A DNA stretch of 36,891 nt, taken from Oceanospirillaceae bacterium. GTDB taxonomy: Bacteria; Pseudomonadota; Gammaproteobacteria; Pseudomonadales; Oceanobacteraceae. Within the stretch, counting starts at the first letter, position 1. Every line of letters begins with the position of its first letter. The stretch is from contig PBNY01000014.1 in the NCBI GenBank assembly GCA_002723385.1, positions 1 through 36,891 on the forward strand, read 5' to 3'. Below the pieces are notes generated by a model that was not told where the DNA came from, did not search any database, and saw only the letters and a list, made by a program, of their open reading frames with translations. Positions 25,364-33,938 of this stretch are shown in pieces. The position numbers were made by a program, and so were the translations under genes.

Positions 25364-25981
25364 CTACTTCACTCCCAGTGCTGCACGCAAATCCGGATTC
25401 CCGAACATGTGTTGCCACAAACGATCCATCACTTCGTTGATCCAGTCTTCGTTCAGCTGTTCACCCGGCGCGACCAGTACAGTCCGCGATTCTTTGACAC
25501 CAAAGCCCTTGCTGAAAGTGGTCGGGCCATCAACCACTTCGATACGCAAGCCGATATCCAGCGTACAGTCCGTCACCACAGGCGAATTACAGCTGTGCTG
25601 AAAGCGATCGATATCCAGCTGAACCTTTATTTCCTCGCTCGGGCTACCCAAGCCGAACCCCATTGCCTCGAGCGACTGTTTCAGCTTGATGGTCAGCGCC
25701 TGACGAACACTGACACTGGCATTCAGCAAAGCTTCTTCCGGTTTGGGGCCTCCACGATGACCCAGCGACATTTCAGAAAGATCCCGTTTATCCACCACCC
25801 GAATCAGTGCATTGCGCGACTGATTGACTTGGCCGGACATCGCCGTCGCATTCTGATTCAGATCGATCTTCTGCGGCGGCAGGGCGCAACCGCTCAATCC
25901 AGCCATCAGCACATTGGCCAACGACAATGCCAGCCAGGAACGGCGACGATGATTGCATGGGCTCGATTCAGTTTTGTGCAT
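25364..25981 (-). CDS. YajG-family lipoprotein
   Basis: 205-residue predicted lipoprotein. The start at 25981 is chosen for its GAGG site 9 bases upstream and for a signal ending in LSGC (Cys at about residue 31) after a longer than usual basic N-terminus (HKTESSPCNHRRR). The pattern C-A-x-P-P-x-x-I-x-L after the lipidated Cys and the domain with SRNALIRVVDKRDLSE, LKQSLEAMGFGLG, VQLDIDRF and the C-terminal NEVMDRLWQHMFGNPDLR resemble YajG of E. coli. YajG has no established function. The first 14 bases overlap the end of yaaA, suggesting one yaaA-yajG-like transcript. Confidence 0.72.
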   Translation of the reverse strand: MHKTESSPCNHRRRSWLALSLANVLMAGLSGCALPPQKIDLNQNATAMSGQVNQSRNALIRVVDKRDLSEMSLGHRGGPKPEEALLNASVSVRQALTIKLKQSLEAMGFGLGSPSEEIKVQLDIDRFQHSCNSPVVTDCTLDIGLRIEVVDGPTTFSKGFGVKESRTVLVAPGEQLNEDWINEVMDRLWQHMFGNPDLRAALGVK

Positions 25982-26756
25982 TGGCCAAATCCTCTTCTGA
26001 ACGCTTGAACACCCAGGTATCCCCCTGGCTGTCTTCGGGTGAGTACGCATAACCTGCCACATCGAAATCCAGCAAGGCATCCGGCGTATCAATTCGGTTA
26101 TCGATAATGTATCGCGCCATCAGTCCCCGTGCTTTCTTGGCATAGAAACTGATGATTTTATAAGTCCCGTTTTTTTCATCCTTGAACACCGGCGTAATCA
26201 AACGAGCATTCAGACGCCTGGTTCTTACCGCCTTGAAATACTCGTTGGACGCCAGATTCACCACCACAGCCTCGTCTTCCAACTCGCTGTTCAAGGCATC
26301 GGTGATGCTATCACCCCAGAATGCGTACAGATCCTTACCCGCTGGGTTGGCCAATCTCGTACCCATTTCGAGCCGATACGGCAGCATCGCATCCAGCGGC
26401 TTCAGTATGCCGTACAAACCACTGAGCATACGGACATGCTGCTGGGCAAAGTCGAGATCATCCTGATCCATGGTCTCTGCCGCCAGACCGGTATAGACAT
26501 CCCCCTTGAAAGCCAGCATGGCCTGACGCGCCGCCCCGTCAGGAAATGGCACCGACCAGTCGGAATAACGCTGAACGTTCAGCTCGGCCAGTTTGCCACT
26601 GAGTTTCATCAAGGCGCTGATATCATCCACGGAATACCCTCGCAAGATGTCAATCAACTCAGCTGACTGATCAAGAAATCCTGATTCCGTCATCTGTTCC
26701 GTCTGAACCGGCGATTCATAGTCCAGTGTTTTAGCGGGTGAAAGTAGCGTCAGCAT
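25968..26756 (-). CDS. yaaA: Peroxide stress protein YaaA (DUF328)
   Basis: 262-residue protein of the YaaA/DUF328 family, which in E. coli lowers free intracellular iron and protects DNA during hydrogen peroxide stress and has been reported to bind DNA. The start at 26756 (MLTLLSPAKTLDYESP) matches the family start, with GGAA upstream. The upstream 22 residues in frame are discarded. Landmarks are MKLSGKLAELNVQRYSDW, AMLAFKGDVYTGL, RMLSGLYGILKPLDAMLPYRLEMGTRLANP, VVNLASNEYFKAV and FYAKKARGLMARYIIDNRI. It heads a two-gene unit with the YajG-like lipoprotein. Confidence 0.95.
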   Translation of the reverse strand: MLTLLSPAKTLDYESPVQTEQMTESGFLDQSAELIDILRGYSVDDISALMKLSGKLAELNVQRYSDWSVPFPDGAARQAMLAFKGDVYTGLAAETMDQDDLDFAQQHVRMLSGLYGILKPLDAMLPYRLEMGTRLANPAGKDLYAFWGDSITDALNSELEDEAVVVNLASNEYFKAVRTRRLNARLITPVFKDEKNGTYKIISFYAKKARGLMARYIIDNRIDTPDALLDFDVAGYAYSPEDSQGDTWVFKRSEEDLANAQN

Positions 26757-27120
26757 GTGTATTTCCAAAGCAAACCTGTAATGACGAAAGATAATAACCA
26801 GACAAGGCGAATGCCCCAACATTCCAATTGATCACAACGGTTTGATCCCTAAAAAGGGATTCACACCCAACTGCACAAAAAATAATCGCACCATGTCTGG
26901 CACCCAAAAATCGCTGTGCTACAATCCGCCGCTTTCCTGAAAACCAGCCCGGTTACAGAGCGCTTTCCAGCCACACGAACGGCCCGCAGAATTCATTGAA
27001 TCAAGCCGTCACCGACCGGGTTAAACCAATCAGACCGTGCGCATTTGTGCAAGGCCGCCTCATTGCAAGGCGGGCCAAGACAGCACTCTCGAACGCACAG
27101 AATCAGAAGGTAATCTCGCT
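26757..27120. other. Divergent intergenic region between yaaA and purE
   Basis: 364 bases without a gene. It holds a short hairpin GATCCCT-AAAA-AGGGATT (26843-26860), the purE promoter near 26920 and a leader of about 190 bases before purE. The leader contains a direct repeat TGCAAGGC-N8-TGCAAGGC around 27048-27071 and a GC-rich hairpin built on the second repeat (27053-27077). I cannot match the leader to a known riboswitch by eye. Confidence 0.5.
26917..26925 (+). promoter_or_regulatory. Extended -10 promoter for purEK
   Basis: TG-C-TACAAT forms an extended -10 element about 195 bases upstream of the purE ATG. No good -35 is present, as is common for extended -10 promoters. Confidence 0.5.
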
Positions 27121-27615
27121 ATGACAGTACAGGTTGGCATCATCATGGGTTCCAAGAGCGACTGGCCTACCATGCAACACTCGGCCGAGATGCTCGACAA
27201 ACTGGGCGTCGACTACGAAGTGAAAGTCGTTTCTGCTCACCGAACGCCAGACCTGCTGTTTGATTACGCCAAAACCGCTCAGGAACGCGGTCTGAAAGTG
27301 ATTATCGCCGGTGCCGGTGGCGCTGCTCACCTGCCAGGCATGGCGGCTTCTCAAACCTCTCTGCCAGTGCTGGGTGTACCGGTCAAATCCCGTGCCCTGA
27401 ACGGCCTGGATTCCCTGCTGTCAATCGCACAAATGCCAGGCGGCGTGGCCGTTGGTACGCTGGCCATTGGCGATGCTGGCGCGAAGAATGCCGGCCTGCT
27501 GGCGGCTCAGATTCTGGCTACCTCTGACACCGACTTGCTCAAGCGCGTTGATGAATTCCGCGCTAACCAGACCGAAACCGTGCTGTCCCAACCAGACCCA
27601 CGCGACGCTCTGTAA
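27121..27615 (+). CDS. purE: N5-carboxyaminoimidazole ribonucleotide mutase
   Basis: Converts N5-CAIR to CAIR in purine synthesis; PurK supplies the substrate. The ATG at 27121 ([18 protein letters not shown], the family start; AAGG 10 bases upstream) gives 164 residues, the usual class I length. Active-site motifs are [51 protein letters not shown] and [10 protein letters not shown]. It is followed 60 bases later by purK. Confidence 0.98.
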   Translation: MTVQVGIIMGSKSDWPTMQHSAEMLDKLGVDYEVKVVSAHRTPDLLFDYAKTAQERGLKVIIAGAGGAAHLPGMAASQTSLPVLGVPVKSRALNGLDSLLSIAQMPGGVAVGTLAIGDAGAKNAGLLAAQILATSDTDLLKRVDEFRANQTETVLSQPDPRDAL

Positions 27616-27675
27616 CCACACTCTGCTATCGATTGAGCGCTCTGAACCGGCGCTCTGAACGAGGAACACTGCACT

Positions 27676-28755
27676 ATGAAAATCGGCATTCTCGGTAATG
27701 GCCAGCTTGGACAAATGCTGGCGGACAGCGTTACAGACCTGACCGACCTGGAAATCCGACTCTACGATTTGCGCGCTCACAGCGATGACGCACTGGAAAC
27801 CTTTATCGCTGGCGTTGATCTGCTGGGCTATGAAACCGAGAACATTCCTGCTCACATCGTAGCCAAGCTGGAAGCTCACGCTGACAAGCTGTTCCCAAGC
27901 CTGACGGCGCTGAAAACCTTTCAGAATCGACTGCTGGAAAAGAATGCACTGCGTGCTGCCGGCATCCAGACTGCCGATTTCTGTGCGGTTAACAGCCTGG
28001 AAGACGTTCACAACGCCGTCGAAACCCTGGGACTGCCCATCGTTCTGAAAACCACCACCGAAGGCTACGATGGCAAAGGCCAATACGTGCTGCGCCAGCC
28101 AGAGGATGCCGAACCGGCCTGGGAAGCCATTGGCAATCGCGAACTGATCGCCGAAGCCTTCGTCACCTTCAGCCGAGAAACCTCTGTGATCGCCAGCCGT
28201 GACCGTAATGGCAACCTGGTGGTGTGGCCGATGACCGAAAACGTTCATCACGAAGGCATCCTGCGCTATTCCCTGTTCCCGGCAGACGGCCTGAGCGCCG
28301 ACAAGGCCGAGCAGGCTGAACGCTACATCCGCCAACTGGCTGATAGTCTCGACTACGTTGGTACCATCACGCTGGAGCTGTTTGACACCGACAGCGGCCT
28401 GGTCGCCAACGAAGTGGCGCCGCGCGTTCACAACTCCGGCCACTGGTCGATTGAAGGCGCAGAAGCCAGCCAGTTCCGCAACCATATTCTCGCGATGGCA
28501 GGCAAAGCACTGGAACCAACCACCGCTCGTTACCCGGCGGTGGCCATGCTGAATGTGATTGGCGATGAAACACCCGCCGTAAAAGCCGAATCTACAGCCA
28601 ATGCGCACCGTCACTCCTATGGCAAAGAGGCACGTCCGGCTCGCAAGCTGGGTCACGTTACCGTGGTTGCTGATTCTGTTGCCGAACGTGACCAGACCAT
28701 TACCGAGCTGTCCGAGCTGATGCCATCCGGCGTCTGGCCACCACAGGCTCACTAA
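27676..28755 (+). CDS. purK: N5-carboxyaminoimidazole ribonucleotide synthase
   Basis: ATP-grasp enzyme that carboxylates AIR to N5-CAIR using bicarbonate. It has 359 residues, near the 355 of E. coli. Motifs are the N-terminal IGILGNGQLGQML, the ETENIP segment, the ATP-grasp stretch VLKTTTEGYDGKGQYV, ENVHHEGIL, and the metal-binding LELFDTDSGLVANEVAPRVHNSGHWSIEGAEASQFRNH. It lies in a purEK operon that is separate from purC at the other end of the window. Confidence 0.98.
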   Translation: MKIGILGNGQLGQMLADSVTDLTDLEIRLYDLRAHSDDALETFIAGVDLLGYETENIPAHIVAKLEAHADKLFPSLTALKTFQNRLLEKNALRAAGIQTADFCAVNSLEDVHNAVETLGLPIVLKTTTEGYDGKGQYVLRQPEDAEPAWEAIGNRELIAEAFVTFSRETSVIASRDRNGNLVVWPMTENVHHEGILRYSLFPADGLSADKAEQAERYIRQLADSLDYVGTITLELFDTDSGLVANEVAPRVHNSGHWSIEGAEASQFRNHILAMAGKALEPTTARYPAVAMLNVIGDETPAVKAESTANAHRHSYGKEARPARKLGHVTVVADSVAERDQTITELSELMPSGVWPPQAH

Positions 28756-28790
28756 ACCAACCCTTCCACCTGCAGAGCGAGTAGAAAATC

Positions 28791-29345
28791 ATGGCAAAGT
28801 CACTGCAAGAGCAGATGCTGGAAATGGGCCTTGTGAACCAGAAAAAGGCCAAGAAAAACGCCAAGGAAATGAAAAAGACGGCGCACAAACGCCGTACCGG
28901 TGATGATGCAGACCTGGAAGACACCCGCGCTGCCGCTGAAGCAGCGCGCAAGGCCAAAGCCGAAAAAGACCGCGAGCTGAACCGCCAACGCGAAGAAGCC
29001 GCCCAGCAAAAAGCCATCACAGCCCAGATTCGTCAGTTAATCCAGACCAACACCATCGAAGCGGACGGCGACATCAAATACAACTTTGTTGCCACCAACA
29101 AAAAGGTCAAGCAACTGTACGTGAACCAGGCCGTCTGGGATCGCCTCAGCCGTGGTCAACTGGCCATTATCGAACTGGAAGGCGAGACGGAAGAAACCTT
29201 CCGCATTGTGCCGCTGCCGGTATCAGAAAAAGTGCTGCAACGCGCCCCGGATCACTTTGTCCTGATTGCGGACTCACAAGGCGATGAAATGGACGAAGAC
29301 GATCCATACGCGGCGTACAAGATTCCTGATGATTTGATGTGGTAG
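28791..29345 (+). CDS. DUF2058 (YaiL-like) protein
   Basis: 184-residue soluble protein. The N-terminal part is a strongly basic and then charged helix (KSLQEQMLEMGLVNQKKAKKNAKEMKKTAHKRR, a probable nucleic-acid-binding region) that continues as a coiled coil to about residue 75. The C-terminal domain (YNFVATNKKVKQLYVNQAVWDRLSRGQLAIIEL, FRIVPLPVSEKVLQRAP) ends in an acidic tail (DEMDEDDPYAAYKIPDDLMW). This matches the DUF2058/YaiL family, for which no function is established. It follows purK by 35 bases and is closed by a strong terminator, so it is probably cotranscribed with purEK. Confidence 0.88.
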   Translation: MAKSLQEQMLEMGLVNQKKAKKNAKEMKKTAHKRRTGDDADLEDTRAAAEAARKAKAEKDRELNRQREEAAQQKAITAQIRQLIQTNTIEADGDIKYNFVATNKKVKQLYVNQAVWDRLSRGQLAIIELEGETEETFRIVPLPVSEKVLQRAPDHFVLIADSQGDEMDEDDPYAAYKIPDDLMW

Positions 29346-29385
29346 GCCGCCAACACCGTCCATACCAACAGCCTTGATCCGCTAT

Positions 29386-29425
29386 AAAAAAATCCAGAGA
29401 TCCAATCAGATCTCTGGATTTTTTT
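29386..29425. terminator. Bidirectional intrinsic terminator
   Basis: A perfect 17-bp inverted repeat (29386-29402 against 29409-29425) has a 6-base loop, starts with seven A and ends with seven T. It separates the convergent purEK-DUF2058 and RND-cluster transcripts. Confidence 0.93.
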
Positions 29426-29487
29426 ATGCCTTTCTATCCAACACTCGACCCGCCTCTCTCACCTTGCAGACAAACTCGATCCGTGGC

Positions 29488-30693
29488 TTAGAAGTAATAC
29501 TCACCCGTGAGCTGAATATGGTCATCCTTGCGGATTGCATAGGCGGTATCGCGTTGATCATCAGCGCTGAAGAAACGACCATCCAGACTGACTTTCCAGT
29601 TGCTGCCAAAGCGGCGGCTGGCTTCCACCAGCACACTGGTGCTGTCGTAGTCCAGATCACGGCTGATCCCGGCCAGTAGCTGGGAGTCAGCTTCGTCGTT
29701 CAGAGTAATACGTCCACCCAGGTAGAGATCGTTCTGACCCACGTCCGTGGCGTCGGTGCCACGCTCATCCCAGCCGTATTCCGTCAGCAAACCAAGATCG
29801 GTTGCGCTGTCGAACAGGCCGTACAAGGTGTATTCAAAGCCAAACTGGGCAGCGGTGAAATCGTCAGGATCGACGTTTCGATAGCGGCTTTCGAATTTCC
29901 ACAACCAGCTATCAATGGTCGCCTGCAAGTCCACGCCCACTTGCGTCATCAGCGTGTAGTACGGCACCAGCACCGGCTGACCACTGCGCAGTTCCGTTTG
30001 CAGTTGCGGATCCCGGTTGGTGCCCCGAAATACATGCACGCCAACGTCATAAACGTCGAAGCTGTTGCTCCAGCGTGCCGCCAGGTCGATATGACGGTCT
30101 TCGTCATCCGACTGATAACGCGCCTTGTCGGTATCGACCCGAATCGGAAAACCGGGACGCCCTTCTTCACTGGCGAAGGTACGCTCCCGGAAACCGGGCA
30201 GGACAAACAGATCGACGATGCCCCAGTCACGCACACTGGACACACTGATCATCGGCTGACCCAGCTTGTCCTCACCGTCAATGTCTTCAACACCATCGGT
30301 CTGGTTGATGGTATCGACCAGATGCTGGAATTCCGTCACGCCCCAGAACACCTTGCCCAGCCCGACACGCAGTTCGTATTCCTCACCGACGTGCAGCCAG
30401 TTCAGCTCCCGAATATCCGCATGAGTACGTTCGTCGTCCCATTGGTCGACGCGGGCAAACGGCACAAAGGTGATGCGATCATCGCCGTCGCTCCATTCCC
30501 ACAAAAACTGGGGTTCGGCCAGCGCCGACAGGTTGCCGCCGTCCGACTGGTCGCTGTAGGCTGCTTCTTCGGTGAAGTATCGGACTTCTGCCGCGACCTT
30601 GCCAGACACTTCAAAATAGGTTTCTGCCTGAACCAGCGAGGGCAGCATCGCCCCCGCCACGGCCAGACTCAACCAGGTTGCTCTGGCTGCCAT
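29488..30693 (-). CDS. Outer-membrane beta-barrel protein of the RND cluster
   Basis: 401-residue exported protein, last gene of the cluster. A signal peptide (LAVAGAMLPSLVQA) is followed by EVSGKVAAEVRYF, then many alternating strands rich in Asp and aromatics (FLWEWSDGDDRITFVPFARVDQWDDERTHADIRELNWLHV, LGGRITLNDEADSQLLAG, RFGSNWKVSLDGRFF). The C-terminus LTGEYYF is an aromatic barrel signature. No TonB box or plug domain is visible, so it resembles a porin-type barrel of roughly 16-18 strands more than a TonB receptor. I do not recognise a named family with certainty. It starts two bases after the LolA-like gene, with GAGG 5 bases upstream, so the two are translationally linked. Its inferred role is the outer-membrane step of the same pathway. 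Confidence 0.75.
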   Translation of the reverse strand: MAARATWLSLAVAGAMLPSLVQAETYFEVSGKVAAEVRYFTEEAAYSDQSDGGNLSALAEPQFLWEWSDGDDRITFVPFARVDQWDDERTHADIRELNWLHVGEEYELRVGLGKVFWGVTEFQHLVDTINQTDGVEDIDGEDKLGQPMISVSSVRDWGIVDLFVLPGFRERTFASEEGRPGFPIRVDTDKARYQSDDEDRHIDLAARWSNSFDVYDVGVHVFRGTNRDPQLQTELRSGQPVLVPYYTLMTQVGVDLQATIDSWLWKFESRYRNVDPDDFTAAQFGFEYTLYGLFDSATDLGLLTEYGWDERGTDATDVGQNDLYLGGRITLNDEADSQLLAGISRDLDYDSTSVLVEASRRFGSNWKVSLDGRFFSADDQRDTAYAIRKDDHIQLTGEYYF

Positions 30694-30695
30694 AC

Positions 30696-31502
30696 TTACC
30701 TCGCTCGCTTGAGCGTGTTCTTGTTGAAGTCCTTGTCGGTCAGACCGGTTTTGAACTCATAGCCCGTCCACTTCAGATCCGTGCTCTTGCCGGTCTGGTG
30801 GTTGACCATTTTCATCAGATCAGGACGCCAGTGCTTGCCTTCGTACTGCTGGTAGTCATGGTTGGTCAGGGTCTTCAGTGGTGAGTCCTTGCGGTCGTAG
30901 AACTCGGTCTTGCTGACGCGATATTCAGCGGTATCCAGCCACACTACTCGGCGGGTGTAGCCGGAGTTTTTGTCCACAGGATACTGTTCCACCACAAAGC
31001 ACTCACCCAGATCACACGGCTCGTTGCGCAGGTATTTGTAGGTGTACTTTTCCACCTCGAAGGACGACAGATCCTCGTAAGCAAACTCGGAACCCATGAA
31101 CGGGCCAGACTTGTTACGAGACGCGATGCGCTTCACACGCTTCAGCGCTGGCAGATACAGCCACTGATCGTCCGCACCGACCGGGTGGGAGAAGCTCAGA
31201 AACGCGGTGCCTTTCACATCGAGAGGCTGATCGAATACCGACAGGCTTTTGTCGCCGTCGTTGTCCACTTCCAGCGACTTCATCCGCACTTCACGCACGC
31301 TTTCCTGACCCTGCTTGTTGCGCAGCACCATTTGCATCTGGGCTTTCATGTCCTGCCAACCCAGGTCACGACGCTTGGCTTCTTCCGAAATCGCCAGACC
31401 TTTTTCCATAGGGTTTTCAGCCTGCACCGGCAGGCTGATCATCAGTGGGCTGGCAATCGCGGCTGCCAGTGCCAACTTAAGCGGTTTGCTGTTCAGAGTC
31501 AT
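30696..31502 (-). CDS. LolA-like outer membrane lipoprotein-sorting protein (PF17131-type)
   Basis: 268-residue periplasmic protein with a signal peptide (LALAAAIASPLMISLPVQA). The domain has the LolA-like fold pattern: EVRMKSLEV, FDQPLDVKGTAFLSFSHPVGADDQWLYLPALKRVKRIASRNKSGPFMGSEFAYEDLSS, then YPVDKNSGYTRRVVWLDTAEYRVSKTEFYDRKDSPLKTL. The DDQWLYLPALKRVKRI...GPFMGSEFAYED block is, from memory, the hallmark of the proteins annotated as outer membrane lipoprotein-sorting protein found next to RND/MMPL transporters. They are distant from true LolA and probably carry a lipid or hydrophobic ligand across the periplasm. The start overlaps the RND gene end by 26 bases and has AGGAGA upstream, so coupling is likely. 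Confidence 0.85.
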   Translation of the reverse strand: MTLNSKPLKLALAAAIASPLMISLPVQAENPMEKGLAISEEAKRRDLGWQDMKAQMQMVLRNKQGQESVREVRMKSLEVDNDGDKSLSVFDQPLDVKGTAFLSFSHPVGADDQWLYLPALKRVKRIASRNKSGPFMGSEFAYEDLSSFEVEKYTYKYLRNEPCDLGECFVVEQYPVDKNSGYTRRVVWLDTAEYRVSKTEFYDRKDSPLKTLTNHDYQQYEGKHWRPDLMKMVNHQTGKSTDLKWTGYEFKTGLTDKDFNKNTLKRAR

Positions 31503-33837
31503 GAGAGTCTCCTTGTTCAGATGCAGTAACTGAGGTGTCTTTTTTAGATTCGTCGGGCTTGTCCTTGTCCAGCACCATCAACAGCGGTGGCAGGAACAGG
31601 AAGTCCACAATCAAGGCAATCAGGATGGTAATGGCAGTCAGCAGGCCCATATCGGCATTCAGTTTGAAGGTGGATTGAGCCAGCACCATAAAGCCTGCCA
31701 CCAGCACCATGGTGGTGATCGCCAGCGCACGGCCCACACTGGAGAAGGCGTAGCGAACCGCGGCTTCAGTGTTGTAGCCCTTGTCGTTGCGGGCATGCAG
31801 ATACTTGCTGAGGAAGTGCACGGTGTCGTCAACCACAATACCCAGCGTCATTCCGGCCACGACCGACAGTGCCAGACCAATCTGACCGTCAATCAGGAAC
31901 CAGACGCCAAAGCCCATCGCCGCTGGAGCCATGTTCGGAATCAGGCTGATGGCACCAAAGCGTACTGAACGCAGTGCAAAGCCCAGCAGCAGAGAGATCA
32001 GTACCAACGCCAATGCGGTGCCAATCAACATGCTTTCAATATTACGCTGGCCGATGTGAGCAAACATCAGGTTCGGGCTGGCCACTTCAGCGGTGTAACT
32101 CGGTGCATGTTGAGCAAACCAGGCGTAGATGCGTTCTTCGATCTCAAGCTGTTCCACACTGGTCAGATTCTGGAAGGTCACCACCACACGAGTGGACGAT
32201 TTATCAACATCCAGTTGATTGTTCAAATCCAGGCCGTATGGCAACGACATTTCATACAGCAGCAGGTACTGCGCCGACAGTTCCCGGTCTTCTGGCAGGC
32301 GGTAGTAGCTTTCATCGTCACCGTGCATGTTCTTGTTCAGACGCTTGAGGGTATCCGACAACGTATTAACGTGGTCTGTCTCCGGCTGTTCGCGCAACCA
32401 GGAACTGAAATCGCCGAGGGTTTTCAGGAAAGCCGGATCGTTGATACCGCTGCTCTCGCCCGTACTGACCGACACTTCCATGGTGGTCAGACCCGACAGG
32501 TTGTCCTGCATGTAATCCGTAGCCTGACGGAACGGCACCGAGGTATCGAAGTACTTCACAAAGTCGTCGTTGAGGACATTGTTCGGCAGCATCAGTACCA
32601 GAATCGCCATAGCAACCGACATGCCTGGCAACAAGACCTTACGCTTGGCGATCACAAAGTCCGCCAGTTTTTCCATGTAACCACTGTGGTTTTCTTCCAC
32701 CACATTGACCTTCATCGGCAGCAATTTCAGCAATGCAGGGAAGGTCGTCACCGAGAATACAAACGCCAGCATGACACCCGCTGCAACCATGTTGCCAAGG
32801 TCGTTAAACGGTGGAGAATCGGAGAAATTCAGGCTCAGGAAACCAATCGCAGTGGTGGCACTGGTCAGGAAGACCGGCTGATAGTTAATGCGCAAGCTGT
32901 GCAACAAGGCGTCACGTTTGGTCGCGCCATGGCGCATGTCGTAGAACATCGATGAGAGAATGTGTACACAGTCGGCGACCGCCAGCGTCAGCACCATAAT
33001 CGGTGTCGAGGCTGATGGCCCGGTCAGGAAGAAACCCGTCCAGCCTGCCAATCCCATGGTGGACACAATTGAAACAACGATAATAATGACCGTCGCCAGC
33101 GTGCCGGTAAAACTGCGCAGCAAGGCCACCAGCGCCAGAACAACCACACCAAACATCAAGGGAACCAGTGTTGCGTTGTCTTTCAGGGATGACTCGGCAG
33201 AACTGTTATTCATCATCACCAGGCCCGACAGATGTACCTGAATGTCCGGGTGGGCTTCCATAAAGGTGGCTTTCATCTCACGCACCTTGGCCACGACTTC
33301 AGGCACTTCCCGGATCGGATCAACCCCCGGAAGCTGAACGGTAACATTCACCACGGTGACGTGCTTGCGCTCGGAAATCAGCTTGTGCAGCAACAACGGC
33401 TCACCCGTAGCAATATCGCCCAGGCGCGGCATGCCCTCTGCGTTGAGCATCTCGGGATCAAGCACCAGATCTTCAACGATGAGGTCATCTTCTTCCGCTT
33501 CGGTGTGCTGATAGTTGCTGAGAGAGTCGACACGAGTCGAGTACGGCACTTGCCAGGCCGCCTCGGTCAGCTCATGAACGGCGGCCAGTGTCTTGGGAGA
33601 AAAGACTTCGCCATCTTTCGGTGACAGCACAAAGGCGACGTTATCGCTCTTGCTGTAGATTTTCTGCATCGCCTCAAAGGCGTTCAGTTGCGGGTTTTCA
33701 TCGCTGAAAAAAACCCGGTAGTCACTTTTGAAGACCAGATTGCCCGCTCCGACCGCAGCCCCCATCACAAATATCAGTGACAGCAGCAGCACAATCAGCG
33801 GGCGATCCAGTACGAACTTAAACAATCGTTCTTTCAT
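31477..33837 (-). CDS. RND/MMPL-family transporter (HpnN-like exporter)
   Basis: Inner-membrane RND-superfamily permease of 786 residues. The start is the ATG at 33837 (MKERLFKFVLDRP), which has AAGGGA upstream; an ATG at 33861 is possible. The topology is the classical 1+5, 1+5 arrangement: helix 1 at residues 12-35, a periplasmic loop (SDYRVFFSDENPQLNAFEAM), helices near 230-400 with the sterol-sensing-like block ILTLAVADCVHIL, and the second half repeating with LIPNMAPAAMGFG and VVAGMTLGIVVDDTVHFL. The paired D-x-x-H/D-x-x-H residues of helices 4 and 10 are probably the proton-relay sites. It is far shorter than AcrB-type pumps (about 1040 residues). There is no membrane-fusion protein or TolC gene nearby. 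Relatives such as HpnN move hydrophobic lipids. Confidence 0.9.
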   Translation of the reverse strand: MKERLFKFVLDRPLIVLLLSLIFVMGAAVGAGNLVFKSDYRVFFSDENPQLNAFEAMQKIYSKSDNVAFVLSPKDGEVFSPKTLAAVHELTEAAWQVPYSTRVDSLSNYQHTEAEEDDLIVEDLVLDPEMLNAEGMPRLGDIATGEPLLLHKLISERKHVTVVNVTVQLPGVDPIREVPEVVAKVREMKATFMEAHPDIQVHLSGLVMMNNSSAESSLKDNATLVPLMFGVVVLALVALLRSFTGTLATVIIIVVSIVSTMGLAGWTGFFLTGPSASTPIMVLTLAVADCVHILSSMFYDMRHGATKRDALLHSLRINYQPVFLTSATTAIGFLSLNFSDSPPFNDLGNMVAAGVMLAFVFSVTTFPALLKLLPMKVNVVEENHSGYMEKLADFVIAKRKVLLPGMSVAMAILVLMLPNNVLNDDFVKYFDTSVPFRQATDYMQDNLSGLTTMEVSVSTGESSGINDPAFLKTLGDFSSWLREQPETDHVNTLSDTLKRLNKNMHGDDESYYRLPEDRELSAQYLLLYEMSLPYGLDLNNQLDVDKSSTRVVVTFQNLTSVEQLEIEERIYAWFAQHAPSYTAEVASPNLMFAHIGQRNIESMLIGTALALVLISLLLGFALRSVRFGAISLIPNMAPAAMGFGVWFLIDGQIGLALSVVAGMTLGIVVDDTVHFLSKYLHARNDKGYNTEAAVRYAFSSVGRALAITTMVLVAGFMVLAQSTFKLNADMGLLTAITILIALIVDFLFLPPLLMVLDKDKPDESKKDTSVTASEQGDSHDSEQQTA

Positions 33838-33908
33838 ACGCAGTATCCCTTGAGTTGTCATTGGTAAACGCTTTCAACTTACGTCCCGCTCTGGCGGACT
33901 TCTCGTTA

Positions 33909-33938
33909 TAAAAAAGGCCGGTATGCATCACACCAGCC
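33909..33938 (-). terminator. Terminator between tetR and the RND gene
   Basis: On the minus strand GGCTGGT, a 9-base loop and ACCGGCC (7 bp with one wobble; 33932-33938 and 33916-33922) are followed by TTTTTTAT. It overlaps the tetR stop codon, so some tetR transcripts should end here. Confidence 0.6.

Noticed and set aside
26899..26916. Sigma-54 promoter look-alike (TGGCAC...CGCT) upstream of purE
   Set aside because: The GG and GC elements are 12 bases apart instead of 10. The extended -10 TACAAT just beside it is a better fit.
27421..28752. 443-codon open frame antisense to purE/purK
   Set aside because: It lies wholly opposite two certain genes. Long antisense frames are a by-product of the codon bias in purK.
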